From JBAZDV01 sp041669745 (lineage in GTDB: Archaea; Thermoplasmatota; Thermoplasmata; Methanomassiliicoccales; Methanomethylophilaceae), in contig JBAYAO010000036.1 of assembly GCA_041669745.1 (NCBI GenBank), positions 1-12,923 of the forward strand: DNA of 12,923 nucleotides, written 5' to 3'. The notes below the pieces were generated by a model. It was not told the origin of the DNA. It saw only the letters and a list, made by a program, of their open reading frames with translations, and searched no databases. Below are positions 1 through 7,011 of the stretch, in pieces. Each line of letters starts with the position of its first letter. Within the stretch, counting starts at the first letter, position 1. Both the position numbers and the translations under genes were made by a program.

Positions 1-1
1 G

Positions 2-172
2 AAATCGTTCGTCATGAAAGGACAACGTTCGGCCATGGTTGCAAAGAGGTCTGTGAGTAGACACGTCGGAAAAGGCAAAGATTTCCTGATACAGCTCATA
101 AAAGACGTGGCAGGTGTCGATATCCAGGTCGGCAGTGTGTCGATTTTTCAGAGTTGTGGTCTTAAGGCATAA
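2..172 (+). CDS. Possible C-terminal end of an unrecognised gene (partial)
   Basis: The frame is open from the left edge to a TAA at 170-172, giving 56 residues. The product is basic at its start and ends in a hydrophobic, beta-like stretch (DIQVGSVSIFQSCGLKA). About two thirds of codons begin with a purine, which favours this strand over the opposite frame, also open here. In-frame ATG codons at 14 and 35 mean it could instead be a complete short gene. I recognise no family. An open stretch of this length is not rare by chance, so it may be spurious. Confidence 0.25.
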   Translation, partial: KSFVMKGQRSAMVAKRSVSRHVGKGKDFLIQLIKDVAGVDIQVGSVSIFQSCGLKA

Positions 173-230
173 TGCTGTCTACGATCACCAAGAACAGGTC
201 TGCGATACTCGCTTGAAAACAGACGTGTGA

Positions 231-300
231 ATATGCTTAAATAAAAAATGTGCGTTTAGTGCTACTAAATATAAAATTAATATTACCGATGTGACGAAAT
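231..300 (+). promoter_or_regulatory. Promoter and candidate operator of importer cassette 1
   Basis: An AT-rich TATA-like box (CTTAAATAAA, 236-245) lies about 60 bases before the ATG at 301. A perfect inverted repeat, TTTAGT-GCT-ACTAAA, occupies 255-269, where an archaeal transcript starting about 25 bases after the TATA box would begin. A repressor bound there would block initiation. The T-TAG/CTA-A arms loosely recall DtxR/IdeR-type metal boxes, but that likeness is weak. There is no strong Shine-Dalgarno before the ATG. Confidence 0.5.
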
Positions 301-1356
301 ATGAATAAGAAAATATTGGCAGTGGTCTGTGTGGCTATTCTGTTGGTCGCAGGGGTCGCTGCGGTTTTTATCCTGAGGGATGACGATTCCAGTGGGATTG
401 CCATAACCAATACCGATGGCACCACGACAGTCATACCTCATGTAGCTGAGAAGATAGTGGTCATGAATGTGAACACAGCCGAAGCCGTCATCGTTCTTGG
501 AATGGGGGCCAAGGTCGTTGGGGTCAGTTCCACAACCTATTCCAGATCGGCGTATATGAACAATTTCCCCAACTGCTCGACAAGTGTCGGCAGTTCTACA
601 GAACCATCCTTGGACGTTATTGCCGATTGCGATCCGGACGTGGTGATAGGATTCAGCACGTTGAAGATAAAGAACCAGGCTCAGTTGGAGGAACTCGGTT
701 ATCCAGTATTGTACCTGGACTGTTACAATACTGCGAACGGGCAACTCCAAAAGGACATGACCAATCTGGGAAAGGCACTTGGAGCAGAAACGGCTGCAAC
801 GACTTACATAACATATCTCAATGATAAGATAGACAGCATAATGGATATTGCGAATTCCGTGAGTTCCACAGTACGCTCAAACATGAGGGTCTATGCGGAG
901 TTCTCCTCGACGACATATACGAATGGATACCCTGCACAGTGTAAATCCACGAGTACGGATGTCGTCCTCTCGGCATTGGGCGTTGTGAATGTTTCAGGGG
1001 AACAAGCATATGGTTCGTATGTGTCTGCGGAGTTCATTGCTGCCAGCAATGCGGATTATGTCATCAAGATATACGATCTGAGCAAAAGCAATGCCGGTAG
1101 TGTCCTGGCAGAGGTCGCGGACCGGGCATGCATAAGTTCGCTGGAAGCCAAGGAAGACAATCAGATATACGAGCTGTGGAACGAGATCTCGTACGGTCCA
1201 AGGATATTCGCATCATATCTTGCGTTCTGTCAGATCTTTTTCCCTACTGAGACTACAGCTTCAGGATTGACGATCCAGGGATTGTTGGAGAATTATAATG
1301 CAACGTTCGGTGCTTCTTTCGTGACAACATACGGAATAGTACAGGCTACACCGTGA
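301..1356 (+). CDS. ABC importer substrate-binding protein, FecCD/BtuF type (cassette 1)
   Basis: A 351-residue binding protein of the class III (cobalamin/iron-chelate) family, acting outside the membrane to deliver ligand to the permease encoded next. Residues 5-25 form a hydrophobic signal anchor after MNKK. There is no lipobox cysteine followed by a mature start, so it is probably tethered by an uncleaved helix. The fold is visible as a first lobe opening near TTVIPHVAEKIVVMN (42-56), the family motif PSLDVIADCDPDVVIG (102-117), then LEELGYPVLYLDCYN entering the long linking helix, and a second lobe with KIYDLSKSNAG around 256-266. The start is ATG directly after the promoter. The protein is a distant paralogue of the binding protein at 8910. 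The ligand (ferric chelate, haem, or corrinoid) is not decidable from sequence. Confidence 0.88.
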   Translation: MNKKILAVVCVAILLVAGVAAVFILRDDDSSGIAITNTDGTTTVIPHVAEKIVVMNVNTAEAVIVLGMGAKVVGVSSTTYSRSAYMNNFPNCSTSVGSSTEPSLDVIADCDPDVVIGFSTLKIKNQAQLEELGYPVLYLDCYNTANGQLQKDMTNLGKALGAETAATTYITYLNDKIDSIMDIANSVSSTVRSNMRVYAEFSSTTYTNGYPAQCKSTSTDVVLSALGVVNVSGEQAYGSYVSAEFIAASNADYVIKIYDLSKSNAGSVLAEVADRACISSLEAKEDNQIYELWNEISYGPRIFASYLAFCQIFFPTETTASGLTIQGLLENYNATFGASFVTTYGIVQATP

Positions 1357-1367
1357 TTTTTCTCTCC

Positions 1368-1398
1368 AGGTGTGCCTGATGGCACACCTATTTTTTGT
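1368..1398 (+). terminator. Hairpin plus T-run between binding protein and permease genes (cassette 1)
   Basis: A perfect 9-bp inverted repeat, AGGTGTGCC / GGCACACCT (1368-1376 and 1381-1389) with loop TGAT, is followed by A and six T. It lies 11 bases after the binding-protein stop and 19 bases before the ATG at 1418. The form is that of an intrinsic terminator. Because the permease and ATPase follow on the same strand with no clear promoter between, partial termination or 3'-end stabilisation of the upstream message is the likely role. A comparable element sits at the same place in cassette 2. Confidence 0.65.
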
Positions 1399-1417
1399 TA
1401 AAGAACGGACGGATCGA

Positions 1418-2521
1418 ATGACCAGCGTCGTTGAGATATTCAAAGAGACACAGTGGAAGAAAAGAACACTTTTGAATTCCCTGATACTGGCTGTATTTGC
1501 AGTATCGATTCTTTCGTTGATGGTGGGTTCGATATCGGTATCGGTCTCCGATGTGCTACTCGCAATAGGGCACAGTATTCTGCCTAATCATATCCCGGAG
1601 CCACAGTATGCTGCCGCTTCAGTCATAATCGTGAAAATAAGGATGCCGAGAATATTGTTGGCGATCATCGCCGGAGTCAGTCTCGGTATCGCAGGTACAG
1701 TGATGCAAGGTACACTGAGAAACCCTCTGGTGAGTCCGTTCACATTGGGTCTTTCATCTGCGGCCGCTTTTGGTGCGGCGGTCTCGATCGTACTTGGCAG
1801 TTCTTTGTTCGGAGCATATGACCTATCCGTTAATATCGCAGGGCAGGTTTTTCACAAAACCGATGTTCTCAGAATATCGATGGCGTTCATATTCGGAATG
1901 TTGAGTGTGGTCATAATAATTCTGATGTCCAGGAACAAACGTATGTCGCAATCGACGCTTATACTTTCAGGTGTGGTGATAAGTTATCTTTTTCAGGCCG
2001 GAATAATGTTCCTGAAGTATATCTCCGACAACGATCAGCTTCGAGAGGTCACCTCATGGCTCATGGGTGGACTCGGTATTGCGGATTGGAGTACCGTAAT
2101 AATATTGGCACCGATCGTGCTGCTGTCAACATACCTCATGATGGTATGCTCCGTGCAGTTCAACACAATGAGCTGTGGGGATGAAGTGGCTCAGAATCTC
2201 GGTGTTGATGTCAACAAGCTCAGACGTTATTCGTTGCTGGTTGTTGCATTTTCGGTGTCTGCATGTATGTCCTTCACTGGTGTCATAGGTTTCATAGGAC
2301 TGATGGCGCCGCACATATGCAGGATGATCATCGGCAACGATCACAGATATCTGATGCCATGTTCTGCTGTAATGGGTGCCCTGATTCTGTTGACTTCAGA
2401 TACCGTTGGTCGTGTTATTACCGCTCCCGAGGATATGCCAGTCGGAGTGATAATGTACATAATAGGCGGCGCATTCTTCCTATATCTGGTGGTAAGGGGA
2501 AAGGGAAGGGGGATAGAATGA
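1418..2521 (+). CDS. ABC importer permease, FecCD/BtuC family (cassette 1)
   Basis: A 367-residue polytopic membrane protein with roughly ten hydrophobic segments from about residue 20, the usual FecCD size. Diagnostic stretches are RMPRILLAIIAGVSLGIAG, then MQGTLRNPLVSPFTLG and GDEVAQNLGVDVNKLRR, the coupling region that contacts the ATPase, and FTGVIGFIGLMAPHICRMI near the C-terminus. I chose the ATG at 1418 because an upstream in-frame GTG (1370) and ATG (1379) lie inside the terminator-like hairpin. The stop overlaps the ATPase start as ATGA (2518-2521), implying translational coupling. It is closely similar to the permease at 10059, including a 23-base identical stretch (1728-1750 versus 10438-10460). 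Confidence 0.92.
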   Translation: MTSVVEIFKETQWKKRTLLNSLILAVFAVSILSLMVGSISVSVSDVLLAIGHSILPNHIPEPQYAAASVIIVKIRMPRILLAIIAGVSLGIAGTVMQGTLRNPLVSPFTLGLSSAAAFGAAVSIVLGSSLFGAYDLSVNIAGQVFHKTDVLRISMAFIFGMLSVVIIILMSRNKRMSQSTLILSGVVISYLFQAGIMFLKYISDNDQLREVTSWLMGGLGIADWSTVIILAPIVLLSTYLMMVCSVQFNTMSCGDEVAQNLGVDVNKLRRYSLLVVAFSVSACMSFTGVIGFIGLMAPHICRMIIGNDHRYLMPCSAVMGALILLTSDTVGRVITAPEDMPVGVIMYIIGGAFFLYLVVRGKGRGIE

Positions 2522-3291
2522 CGTTGAATATCGAGTGTGTGCGCATAGGCTATGGTGATTTAGAGGTAATTCATGACATAAGTCTGAAGATACACAGGGG
2601 TGAGATAGTTTCGCTGTTGGGACCTAACGGCTCAGGTAAATCCACATTGATACGGGCAACCGCAGGAATGCACAAACCCACGTCCGGTAGGATCACGGTG
2701 GACGGTAAGAGTATCGGCGATATCTCAAACACAAATTTGGCAAAGACCATAAGTTATGTCCCGCAGCAGTATACGAGTATGCCCTGTACGACCGTCATGG
2801 AGGCTGTTCTAATAGGCAGAAATCCATACATAAATTGGATGCCGTCCGAAGAGGACCTGAGGATAGTGGAAAAGGCTTTAAAAACTATGCACATCGAGGA
2901 TTTGGCAGAGAATGATGTCAATAAATTATCGGGTGGACAGAAGCAACGGGTCTATATTGCCAGGGCTTTGTGTCAAACTCCGAATTTTTATCTCTTTGAT
3001 GAGCCTACAAGTGCATTGGACCTAAGATATCAGCTTGAAACTATGAAAATAATGAAAGATGTGGTATGCAAAGACGGCGTAGGTATGATGATAGCCCTGC
3101 ACGACCTAAATCTGGCTCTACGTTTTTCTGACAAGATTGCAATGATAAAAGATGGCGAATTGTACGCATATGGCAATTCGTCAGATGTGATCAATGAGAG
3201 ATCCATACTGGATGTATACGGGATAAAGGCCAAGATAACAGAGGTCGATGGAGAGTCATTCATGCTCCCGTTCGGGTCTTCCGATGGATGA
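2518..3291 (+). CDS. ABC importer ATPase, FecE/BtuD family (cassette 1)
   Basis: A 257-residue cytoplasmic ATPase that powers the permease encoded just before it. All motifs are intact: Walker A GPNGSGKST (35-43), Q-loop VPQQ (81-84), signature LSGGQ (137-141), Walker B FYLFDE (157-162), D-loop SALD (165-168) and switch His in ALHD (H195). The start is the ATG in the ATGA overlap, preceded by a strong purine-rich GGGGG ribosome site about 6 bases upstream. The frame stays open much further upstream (from 2263), but that part is the permease gene read out of frame. It aligns without gaps to the ATPase at 11231 over the first 200 residues, so the two are paralogues. The region between signature and Walker B resembles iron-chelate and cobalamin ATPases. 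Confidence 0.92.
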   Translation: MTLNIECVRIGYGDLEVIHDISLKIHRGEIVSLLGPNGSGKSTLIRATAGMHKPTSGRITVDGKSIGDISNTNLAKTISYVPQQYTSMPCTTVMEAVLIGRNPYINWMPSEEDLRIVEKALKTMHIEDLAENDVNKLSGGQKQRVYIARALCQTPNFYLFDEPTSALDLRYQLETMKIMKDVVCKDGVGMMIALHDLNLALRFSDKIAMIKDGELYAYGNSSDVINERSILDVYGIKAKITEVDGESFMLPFGSSDG

Positions 3292-3383
3292 GGTCTCAGC
3301 AGAAGAATACCGAAAAAGTCGCTGGCCGAAATACTGATCTGTGATTTCATGTACTGCTAGAACAAATTAAGAAAGGGACGGTC

Positions 3384-3488
3384 ATGGATGATATGCGGGG
3401 ACGGGCTCGTATTAGGATGGACGGGATTATGAAATCTCGTCGGTTGCAACGGATGCAGAAAAAGTTCACGCGACTGGAGAATGTTTAG
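3384..3488 (+). CDS. Possible small basic protein, 34 residues
   Basis: ATG at 3384 to TAG at 3486-3488 encodes MDDMRGRARIRMDGIMKSRR followed by LQRMQKKFTRLENV, rich in Arg and Lys. A purine-rich AAGAAAGGGACGG precedes the ATG. It occupies the 210-base gap between the convergent cassette 1 ATPase and the ZnuB-like permease. It has no recognisable family and would be the only gene here ending in TAG. It may equally be chance. Confidence 0.15.
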   Translation: MDDMRGRARIRMDGIMKSRRLQRMQKKFTRLENV

Positions 3489-3501
3489 AACGGATCGGTG
3501 T

Positions 3502-4395
3502 TCATCGGATTTTTTCGATTTTTTTCGTTGCTGTACAAGTCCTCTTTCCGTGTCTTTCTGATAAATTTTTGGCCACGAATGCGATAAGGAAAGCAACCGT
3601 GATGGTTATGGTGACCGTACCTCCCGGTGGAAGATCAAAGTTTATGGCAAGGATCAGGCCTAACAAGGAGAATACGATCGACAGTACTATCGAGGACAGC
3701 ATCATCTCTCCCAGGCTGCTGGAAAAGAGATTCGCCATCGCTGCAGGTATGGTCATCAGGGCTATTATCAGGACTATCCCCACTATGTTCGTTATCATAA
3801 CGCATGTTATTGCCACCATAAGGTACAGGAGCGTTTTCATGAGGTTCACATTTATGCCGGTTAGTTTGGCGTGCGTCTCATCAAAGGTCAGAAGTTGGAG
3901 ATCTCGATAGAACCAGAGAACAATAGCCGATATCGCAACAGTCACAGTGACCATCAGAAGTATATCGGTCTGTCCGACCAGCAGCACATCTCCGAAGAGT
4001 ATGCTCTCATACGATCTGGGTGTGACCACGGAATAATCCACGAGATTCATGAAGATGACACCTATTGCCATGCCTGCCGCCCACAGCACACCAATCACTG
4101 AATCCTGTCCCAGTCTTCTGGATATCGTCGGTATGGACAGGACCAATGCCGAGATCACTGCGAACAACAGTGCTCCGTCCATTGGCGTGAACCAGGATAC
4201 TAACAGAACGGACTCCAGATAGTATGCCAGGCCGATACCTCCGAACATCGTGTGGGCTATGCCTCCGGTCACAGAGACCATTTGTTTAACCACCACATAT
4301 GTACCTATGACGCCGCACAACACACAGGCGACGGTCGTTGCAATGAACATATTCTGTATAAGCGGCATTGACAGCATGGAGATCCAATCACTCAT
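3502..4395 (-). CDS. znuB: Metal ABC importer permease, ZnuB/MntB family
   Basis: A 297-residue membrane protein of the ABC-3 family that forms the channel of a zinc, manganese or iron importer. Hydrophobic segments run from residue 13 onward, with about eight in all. The family's conserved region appears as VVKQMVSVTGGIAHTMFGGIGLAY (35-58, equivalent to the usual GDAISHAVLPG motif), followed by GVLWAAGMAIGVI, and the late coupling segment NIVGIVLIIALMTIPAAMA. The start ATG overlaps the ATPase stop in ATGAGTGA (4388-4395), and a GGAGG site lies 8 bases upstream. The tail is strongly basic. It is last in the operon and convergent with cassette 1. Metal identity is not fixed by sequence; zinc is favoured by the partner binding protein. 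Confidence 0.88.
   Translation of the reverse strand: MSDWISMLSMPLIQNMFIATTVACVLCGVIGTYVVVKQMVSVTGGIAHTMFGGIGLAYYLESVLLVSWFTPMDGALLFAVISALVLSIPTISRRLGQDSVIGVLWAAGMAIGVIFMNLVDYSVVTPRSYESILFGDVLLVGQTDILLMVTVTVAISAIVLWFYRDLQLLTFDETHAKLTGINVNLMKTLLYLMVAITCVMITNIVGIVLIIALMTIPAAMANLFSSSLGEMMLSSIVLSIVFSLLGLILAINFDLPPGGTVTITITVAFLIAFVAKNLSERHGKRTCTATKKIEKIR
3505..3526 (+). terminator. Double T-tract, candidate terminator for cassette 1
   Basis: Runs of six (3510-3515) and seven (3519-3525) T on the plus strand make the first strong U-rich signal downstream of the cassette 1 ATPase, which ended about 220 bases earlier. Archaeal RNA polymerase can terminate on such tracts without a hairpin. On the other strand the same bases encode the lysine-rich tail (KKIEKIR) of the ZnuB-like permease, so the signal would lie inside a convergent gene. 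Confidence 0.4.
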
Positions 4396-5134
4396 CCGAA
4401 CAGCCTCCGAGTGTATGGAGGAATTCCGGTGCGCAATGGAATCCCAGATTCACCATCTCCTGGGTTATCTCCGGAGAGTCATTGGATATGAGTCTGCGGT
4501 TCATGCATGCCACTCTTTTAACGTCATGTGATATGCTTCCTATGTCATGCGTGATTATCATCACGGCTACGCCTTCGGAGTTGGCTTTGCGCAATATGTC
4601 ATATGTGCAGTTCTTCATCGACGGGTCCAAATTGGCGGTTGGTTCATCAAGCATCAGGATAGAAGGTAAAGGGGCCAGGGCTCTGGCTAAGAGCACCCTC
4701 TGGAGCTGACCTCCTGAAAGGTCGCTGATCCTCCTTTTACGAAGGTCGTGGATCTCCGCATATTCCATAGCTTTCTCGGCCATGTCTTTTTCTTCACGGT
4801 CGTAGTTGGGTCTGAATCCTTTGTAAGCCCTTAGACCTGAGAGGACGACCTCCTCAACCCGTATGGGATAAGCGGAGTCGAACATTCCGTTCTGCGGAAC
4901 ATAGCCTATGTTCCTTGCACCTGTGGACGGCGGTTCACCGAATATCGTAATGCTGCCTGAGATCGGTTTTATGAGACCGAGCACGGTCTTGAAAAGCGTA
5001 CTCTTGCCACCTCCGTTCGGACCTATCACGGCCAGAAAATCATGTTCTCTCAGTTCGAGGTTGACATTCTCTATTGCCGGTGCTCCATCATAACCGGATG
5101 TGAGATTCCTGATCTCGATAGGCAGCGTCCACAT
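4388..5134 (-). CDS. znuC: Metal ABC importer ATPase, ZnuC/MntA family
   Basis: A 248-residue ATPase energising the ZnuB-like permease. Motifs are complete: Walker A GPNGGGKST (38-46), Q-loop VPQ (Q81), signature LSGGQ (139-143), Walker B ILMLDE (159-164), NLD D-loop and switch His in ITHD (H196). The PNGGGKST form with LGL after it is typical of the zinc/manganese subgroup. I chose the ATG at 5134, which overlaps the binding-protein stop as TGATG with GGAAGG just upstream. The longer frame starting at 5191 lies inside the preceding gene. The C-terminal tail carries H233, C234, H240 and C245, which could bind metal. Confidence 0.9.
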   Translation of the reverse strand: MWTLPIEIRNLTSGYDGAPAIENVNLELREHDFLAVIGPNGGGKSTLFKTVLGLIKPISGSITIFGEPPSTGARNIGYVPQNGMFDSAYPIRVEEVVLSGLRAYKGFRPNYDREEKDMAEKAMEYAEIHDLRKRRISDLSGGQLQRVLLARALAPLPSILMLDEPTANLDPSMKNCTYDILRKANSEGVAVMIITHDIGSISHDVKRVACMNRRLISNDSPEITQEMVNLGFHCAPEFLHTLGGCSDE

Positions 5135-6030
5135 CACCCTTCCATTCCATCCGAAAACGCATTCACCGCATATTCCAGGTAGTTCACCCAATTTATGGCC
5201 AACGGATTTATCTCCACAAGCGTGATTTGAAGGTCTAAGGCATCCTCGAGATCGGTTTCGCTTACAGAGAGATCGTTCACAGATGCGACATATATCGTGA
5301 CCTTTCCATCCTCTGCTCCGTCATTTATTATCTGTATGGCCTCAGTGGTCAGGCTGGTCTCCATGGCTTCCATAAGTTCGTTCTGTTCTATTCCATAAGG
5401 AGTGAGAAGATACGCCCATGCAGGATGCCATATAATTATATCGGTAACACCTAGATCTGAAAGTTTCTCATCTGCCAGATCCTGTATCTCATCGGTTTTT
5501 TCAGTATAACTATCGTAACCGGACTCAAATGTCTCTGCGTCATCGGGATAATATTCCAGCAAAGTATCCTTAACTACTTCTGCAAAGGCGGAGAGATTTG
5601 AAGGTGAGGTCCAAACATGAGGATCCCATTCCTCTCCCTCTTCACTTCCTTCCAGAAGGGTTATGTTGGACTCTTCGCACATGTTCACCATATCCAGATT
5701 CGGACAGTTCTCAGCGATGATGCTGAGCGTGGTACCAGATTCCCATTCCACTCCAGAGCCTATGTAGAAATATATGGATGCATCCGCCGCACCAATGATG
5801 GTCGAAGGCGTTACGTTCGTGCCATGTGGGCTACTGCCCGCACTCACGAACGAGACAACGTCATACTCATCACCGCATATCTCCTGGACCATTTCCTGTT
5901 GCCAGCTCATAGTCACATATATCTTTTCTTTAGTGTCATTGTTGTTTTCAAAATGATCGGTAAAAATCACTACTGCTGCACAGGTCACCAGAACCGCTGC
6001 GGCAACAATTGCCAAGATCTTCTTATTCAT
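5134..6030 (-). CDS. znuA: Metal ABC importer substrate-binding protein, ZnuA-like
   Basis: A 298-residue cluster A-I (LraI/ZnuA) binding protein that captures a divalent metal outside the cell. Residues 5-24 form a hydrophobic N-terminal anchor; C17 is not in a lipobox. Expected ligands appear in order: H69 in SSPHGTNVTPS, H138 in WDPHVWTSPSN, and H202 in IIWHPAWAYLLTPYGI. Three histidines favour zinc over manganese, whose proteins usually have Glu in third place. The fourth position, normally Asp in a DPL motif, is Asn (N275 in INPLA). The His-rich loop of many ZnuA proteins is replaced by an acidic stretch (LLEGSEEGEEWD). The ATG at 6030 starts the usual MNKK-plus-hydrophobic signal; a TTG at 6045 is a less likely start. 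It is first in the operon. Confidence 0.88.
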   Translation of the reverse strand: MNKKILAIVAAAVLVTCAAVVIFTDHFENNNDTKEKIYVTMSWQQEMVQEICGDEYDVVSFVSAGSSPHGTNVTPSTIIGAADASIYFYIGSGVEWESGTTLSIIAENCPNLDMVNMCEESNITLLEGSEEGEEWDPHVWTSPSNLSAFAEVVKDTLLEYYPDDAETFESGYDSYTEKTDEIQDLADEKLSDLGVTDIIIWHPAWAYLLTPYGIEQNELMEAMETSLTTEAIQIINDGAEDGKVTIYVASVNDLSVSETDLEDALDLQITLVEINPLAINWVNYLEYAVNAFSDGMEG

Positions 6031-6044
6031 ACGTATCGTCGGCA

Positions 6045-6125
6045 AACCATATCATCATATTATTAAACTTTATGCAAATTATTATTAATAAATAATATCA
6101 AAATGATAGTTTGTTAATAACAACT
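6045..6125 (-). promoter_or_regulatory. Promoter region of the ZnuA-ZnuC-ZnuB operon, with palindrome
   Basis: The roughly 80 bases before the ZnuA-like gene are extremely AT-rich. On the minus strand several TATA-like boxes occur, including TTTATTAATAA near 6084-6094 and TTTAATAATATG near 6055-6066, so the exact start site is ambiguous. A perfect inverted repeat TATCA-AAA-TGATA (6096-6108) sits just upstream of the first box and could bind a metal regulator. No ribosome site is obvious before the ATG, suggesting a short leader. Confidence 0.4.
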
Positions 6126-6168
6126 TTTTAGAGATATTCTTCAACATCGGGGTAAACGAAATCATGAA

Positions 6169-6187
6169 CAGACAAGACGTCTGTCTG
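6169..6187 (-). terminator. Inverted repeat after the ABC-2 permease gene, possible terminator
   Basis: CAGACA (6169-6174) pairs with TGTCTG (6182-6187) around a 7-base loop that itself contains GACGTC. It lies 29 bases beyond the stop of the exporter permease. The minus-strand stretch between them contains TTTT runs, and the sequence after the hairpin is moderately T-rich. It could end the MarR operon, or be an operator for the ZnuA promoter about 60 bases further on. Evidence is weak. Confidence 0.3.
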
Positions 6188-6215
6188 AAAACAGATTAAA
6201 ATGTTTGGAAATCCT

Positions 6216-7010
6216 TCAGGTCCTGAGACCTCTCTTTGCAAACAGCATCCCTATGATGGTGAATGCGGCGGCCACACATACGATGACAATGACATCCTGC
6301 CCCACCGATAGACCCGGTACGGATACCAGTGCACTTGGAACGTCGATGGATACTCTGCGAATCGCATCGGCAGCGTAGGTTAGCGGATTGAGATCGGCTA
6401 TTATCTGAAGCCACCGTGGGAAAGAAGAGGTCGGGAACATAAGACCGGATGCCATCATCAGCGGTAGATTCAGAAGAACATTGATGCTCATAAGGGCATC
6501 CTGATTCTTCACGACCAATCCTATGCTCACGAACATCGATGAAAAGGTCATCGATGTACATACTACGACCAATATGATGATCAAGAAGCTCAAGACGCTG
6601 AAATCGGATGAAAGATTAAGTCCGAGTAGCAGTGCTATGCCCAGCATTATGAGCGATTGTATCAATGTCTTTATGGCCGTGGACAGGACCCTTGCAAGCG
6701 GTATGACGCCGCGCGGTATCGGTGTGACCTTCAGTTTATCGAGGAATCCGAATCTTCTGTCCCAAACCAGTGACATACCGGAGTTCATGGCAGTGGAGAG
6801 CGCGGACATGACCACAATGCCCATCGCCAGGAAACTGAAGTAATCCACATCTCCCATCGATGATATGAATCCGGACATGGCGAATCCGAAGAGCGTTAAC
6901 CAGATCAGCGGCATTATGAATGTCATCAGGATCTGCGATTTACTCCTGTACCAATGTCTTAGTTCTCTTTTCGTCAATGACCACGTTTGCCTGAGGTATG
7001 CGCCGTCCAT
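6216..7010 (-). CDS. ABC-2 type exporter permease, DrrB-like
   Basis: A 264-residue membrane protein with about six hydrophobic segments (near residues 28-50, 58-80, 105-130, 137-162, 170-190 and 233-257), the normal size and layout for an ABC-2 transporter half. Typical features are the amphipathic start ending in TKRELRHWYRSKSQ, and the conserved LNLPLMMASGLMFPTSSFPRWLQIIADLNPLTYAADAIR block (about 176-214) seen in drug and polysaccharide exporters. The ATG at 7010 follows the ATPase stop by one base (TGAAATG) and has an AGGAGG site 8 bases upstream. It works with the ATPase encoded just before it. Substrate is unknown: lipids, peptides, toxic compounds and antibiotics are all possible. Confidence 0.88.
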   Translation of the reverse strand: MDGAYLRQTWSLTKRELRHWYRSKSQILMTFIMPLIWLTLFGFAMSGFISSMGDVDYFSFLAMGIVVMSALSTAMNSGMSLVWDRRFGFLDKLKVTPIPRGVIPLARVLSTAIKTLIQSLIMLGIALLLGLNLSSDFSVLSFLIIILVVVCTSMTFSSMFVSIGLVVKNQDALMSINVLLNLPLMMASGLMFPTSSFPRWLQIIADLNPLTYAADAIRRVSIDVPSALVSVPGLSVGQDVIVIVCVAAAFTIIGMLFAKRGLRT

Positions 7011-7011
7011 T

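Noticed and set aside
2263..2517. Open frame extending the cassette 1 ATPase upstream
   Set aside because: It overlaps the well-conserved permease C-terminus in another frame; the ATGA junction with a strong ribosome site at 2518 is the sensible start.
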